Positions 4,273 through 6,693 of a stretch of DNA of 6,693 nt are shown one piece after another; position 1 is the first letter of the stretch, and the number at the start of each line of letters is the position of its first letter. Below the pieces are notes generated by a model that was not told the DNA's origin, ran no database searches, and saw only the letters and a program-made list of their open reading frames with translations. Both the position numbers and the translations under genes were made by a program. This stretch comes from Bacteroidota bacterium (GTDB lineage Bacteria; Bacteroidota; Bacteroidia; Chitinophagales; LD1): the NCBI GenBank assembly GCA_018267435.1, contig JAFDYM010000126.1, positions 1 to 6,693 of the forward strand, read 5' to 3'.

Positions 4273-6693
4273 ATGAAAAAACTATTGTTTCTAGCATTTG
4301 CATTAGTAACGGTTAGCCTAGCCAATGCACAAATGGTCATCAACTTCTCGGCCGAGCCAGAAAAATTTGTGCGCGAGCTTGAACAGTACATGACCATGAA
4401 CAAAAGCCCGCAGAACATTGAGCGTGTAGATGAATGGCAGAAGATGATGAAGCAAGGGAAATTCAACACCGCTTGGATACCCGCCATGGTTACTACCACC
4501 AATGCTATGGGTGCGCGCAACATGGCGCCAGCCCCACACTTCTATCAGTATTTAACTGCAGTAGTTAATGCCGCTAAAGCCGCTAAAACCGATCAGCAGT
4601 TCAACGATTGGAATGCATGGTTGGTGCAGATAATGAAAGGCCAAAAGAAGGGCGACAATAGCGGCTTTTTGAAAGTAATGGAGTTTAGTAATGCTTTCTT
4701 TGGCGAAGGTGCGTTGAGTGCAAGCCAATCAAAATCGTGGAAGGTGGCGAGTGCCGACTATAAGCTAAGTTATACTGATGGTGTACCGCGCGTTACTTTC
4801 CCTCAAACTACCTTAACTGGCTTTTCGAACAAAGACTCAATATTCATTACCCAAACGGCTGGCGATTATCTGCCATTGGAAAACAAATGGGAAGGTAAGA
4901 GCGGCCGCGTAGATTGGGGCCGTGTAAAGCTTGACCCAGGCAAGGTGTATGCTACATTTAAAAACTATACAGTAAACTTCGAGAACTATACTTATGTAAT
5001 AGATACGGTTACTTTCATACACCCTGAATATTTTAAAACACCTGTTGCAGGCAAGTTGAGCGATAAGATAGTTGCTGGTGGCGATTCTACGGGTTTGCGC
5101 TATCCACGTTTCGAATCATACGAGGGTGGTATAACAGTTAAAGATATAGCACCAAATGTATCATACACAGGTACCTTTAGTTTGTACGGCAGCAAGGTAA
5201 TGGGTACGGGTACGCCAGAGCAGAAGGCAATGTTAACCTTTTACGCAAAGGATGGTAAAACGAAAGTATTATCGGCAAAGTCAAATTCTATAAGTATAAA
5301 GAAAGGAGAGGAACTAGGCGCTGCCAATGCTGAGGTGTCTATCTACTTCGGCAAAGACTCGATATACCACCCACAGTTGAATGTGGTTTATAAGGTAGAT
5401 AAACGCGAAGTGCGTTTACTGCGCGGCGAGACTGCTTTGAGTCAAGCTAAATTCTTTGACTCGTACCACAACCACGAGTTTCAAACCGATGCAATATTCT
5501 GGAACTTGGATTCTACCATACTTAATTTGAAGATACTTTCGGGTGCTGGCCAAAAGCCTGGCGTGTATGAATCTGCCAACTACTTTAGTAAGGAGGTTAT
5601 TCGTAAGCAACAAGGTGTGGCCAGTTACGAGCCGCTATCGGTATTGAAGCGCTTGTATGAGAAAACAGGCTCGAAAGAGATGAACGCGCTGGAAGTAGCA
5701 CGCGCACTTGATCCTAAGTTAACAGAGGTGCAAGCTCGTTCGCTTTTCTATGAATTGATAGCAAACGGCTTTATAGCTTACGATGAAGCAAATGGCATAA
5801 TAACGTTGAAGGATAAGGCCATTAATTATGTACTGGCCAATGCCAAGAAGATAGACTATGATATTATACGCATTAAGTCGGCACCGCAAAAAGGTAATGA
5901 CTATATAGACCTTAGCAACAACAACATCGACTTGAAAGGCGTGCTGGATGTACCTATCAGCGACACTGCTTTTGTTTACTTCCAACCTTCTAATAGTTCA
6001 ATAAGCTTGCAGAAGGACCGTAACATGGAGTTTGATGGTTTGATATATGCAGGCCGTATGGACATGTTTGGCAAGAAGTATAAGTTTAATTACACACCGT
6101 TTACCGTTGACCTTACGCAAGTAGATACGCTACGCATAAATGTTCAGGACAGTAACAAGGTAGATGGCTATGGCAATCCTATATTAAAGCAACTGCGTTC
6201 GCGTATAGAGAATATAAAAGGTCTTTTGGAAATAGATGCGCCTATCAATAAGTCGGGCCGTACGCGTTTGCCGCAATTCCCACGTCTATATAGTCGCGAA
6301 AAATCAAACATATTTTACGATGATAGCACGGTAGCAAAAGGTGCCTACAATCGTAAAAATTTCTTCTTTGAATTGGAGCCGTTCCGCTTAGATAGTTTGA
6401 ACAACTTTAGCGGCGATATATTGAACCTGCAAGGTAAGTTGGTGTCAGGTGGTATATTTCCGGATATAAAGGACAGCGTGAAGATACAAGCCGATGGTTC
6501 GTTAGGCTTTAAGTCGGAAACACCGCCAGGAGGTTATGATTTGTATAAGGGAAAGGGTAAGTACTTTGGCAAGTTTGAGTTGAACTATAACGGTATGCAG
6601 GCCGATGGGCGTATTACACACTCAACTTCAGATTTCGTATCGCACGATATACGCCTTTACCCAGATTCCATGATGGGTACTACAGATAGTTTC
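4273..6693 (+). CDS. Very large exported protein of unknown function (C-terminus beyond right edge)
   Basis: The frame is open for 807 residues to the window end, so the protein is larger than this. The N-terminus is a clear Sec signal peptide: MKKLL, a hydrophobic core, then SLANAQ with cleavage expected near residue 19. There is no lipobox cysteine, so the protein should be periplasmic or surface-exposed rather than a lipoprotein. Residues about 20-150 are helical. From about 160 the sequence turns to beta-rich stretches with many D-S/T-x-hydrophobic strands (for example DSIFIT, DTVTFIHPEYF, DSIYHPQLNVVY, DSTILNLKIL, DTLRINV). Around 452-523 sits a compact helical insert resembling a winged helix. 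Beta-rich sequence then resumes, including GLIYAGRMDMFGKKYKFNY (589-607) and SLGFKSETPPGGYDLYKGKG (743-762). I recall similar long unassigned proteins in other Bacteroidota, but no function. It lies 28 bases after prmA with no terminator between, so it probably belongs to the operon. An envelope assembly or structural role is only a guess. Confidence 0.92.
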   Translation, partial: MKKLLFLAFALVTVSLANAQMVINFSAEPEKFVRELEQYMTMNKSPQNIERVDEWQKMMKQGKFNTAWIPAMVTTTNAMGARNMAPAPHFYQYLTAVVNAAKAAKTDQQFNDWNAWLVQIMKGQKKGDNSGFLKVMEFSNAFFGEGALSASQSKSWKVASADYKLSYTDGVPRVTFPQTTLTGFSNKDSIFITQTAGDYLPLENKWEGKSGRVDWGRVKLDPGKVYATFKNYTVNFENYTYVIDTVTFIHPEYFKTPVAGKLSDKIVAGGDSTGLRYPRFESYEGGITVKDIAPNVSYTGTFSLYGSKVMGTGTPEQKAMLTFYAKDGKTKVLSAKSNSISIKKGEELGAANAEVSIYFGKDSIYHPQLNVVYKVDKREVRLLRGETALSQAKFFDSYHNHEFQTDAIFWNLDSTILNLKILSGAGQKPGVYESANYFSKEVIRKQQGVASYEPLSVLKRLYEKTGSKEMNALEVARALDPKLTEVQARSLFYELIANGFIAYDEANGIITLKDKAINYVLANAKKIDYDIIRIKSAPQKGNDYIDLSNNNIDLKGVLDVPISDTAFVYFQPSNSSISLQKDRNMEFDGLIYAGRMDMFGKKYKFNYTPFTVDLTQVDTLRINVQDSNKVDGYGNPILKQLRSRIENIKGLLEIDAPINKSGRTRLPQFPRLYSREKSNIFYDDSTVAKGAYNRKNFFFELEPFRLDSLNNFSGDILNLQGKLVSGGIFPDIKDSVKIQADGSLGFKSETPPGGYDLYKGKGKYFGKFELNYNGMQADGRITHSTSDFVSHDIRLYPDSMMGTTDSF

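Noticed and set aside
4161..4523. Minus-strand open frame of 120 codons across the prmA/large-protein junction
   Set aside because: It overlaps the C-terminus of prmA and the signal peptide of the next gene; both are well supported on the plus strand.

Overview
The window looks like an ordinary chromosomal segment of a member of the Bacteroidota, most likely the Chitinophagales/Chitinophagaceae. The evidence is a TAnnTTTG-type promoter core, mostly absent Shine-Dalgarno sequences, moderate GC with very heavy use of the AUA isoleucine codon, and a GlmU-like sugar nucleotidyltransferase family typical of that phylum. The placement is inference from sequence style and remembered families; no database search was run. 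I see no insertion sequence, CRISPR array, tRNA, rRNA, phage or defence gene.

Left part (1-1354, minus strand): one long open frame runs off the left edge and encodes at least 451 residues of an alpha-helical, TPR-like repeat protein of unknown function. A perfect 9-bp hairpin followed by a T-rich tract (27-57) lies inside its last visible codons. It reads as a terminator for a plus-strand transcript entering from the left, so the end of this frame is a convergent junction.

Middle (1355-1456): a 102-bp intergenic region separates divergent genes. A clear Bacteroidota -7 promoter element faces left and a weaker one faces right.

Right part (1457-6693, plus strand): four tightly packed genes look like one operon. 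They are a GlmU-family putative sugar nucleotidyltransferase (400 aa), tpiA (triosephosphate isomerase, 251 aa), prmA (ribosomal protein L11 methyltransferase, 274 aa) and the first 807 residues of a very large exported protein of unknown function that runs off the right edge. The gaps are 3, 1 and 28 bases. The operon mixes central carbon metabolism, envelope-type sugar activation, ribosomal protein modification and an exported protein. This suggests co-expression with growth rather than one pathway.

I did not find a convincing new biological system. The items most worth a second look are the giant exported protein with a winged-helix-like insert, the unassigned TPR-like protein, the terminator embedded in an open frame, and the strong AUA preference.
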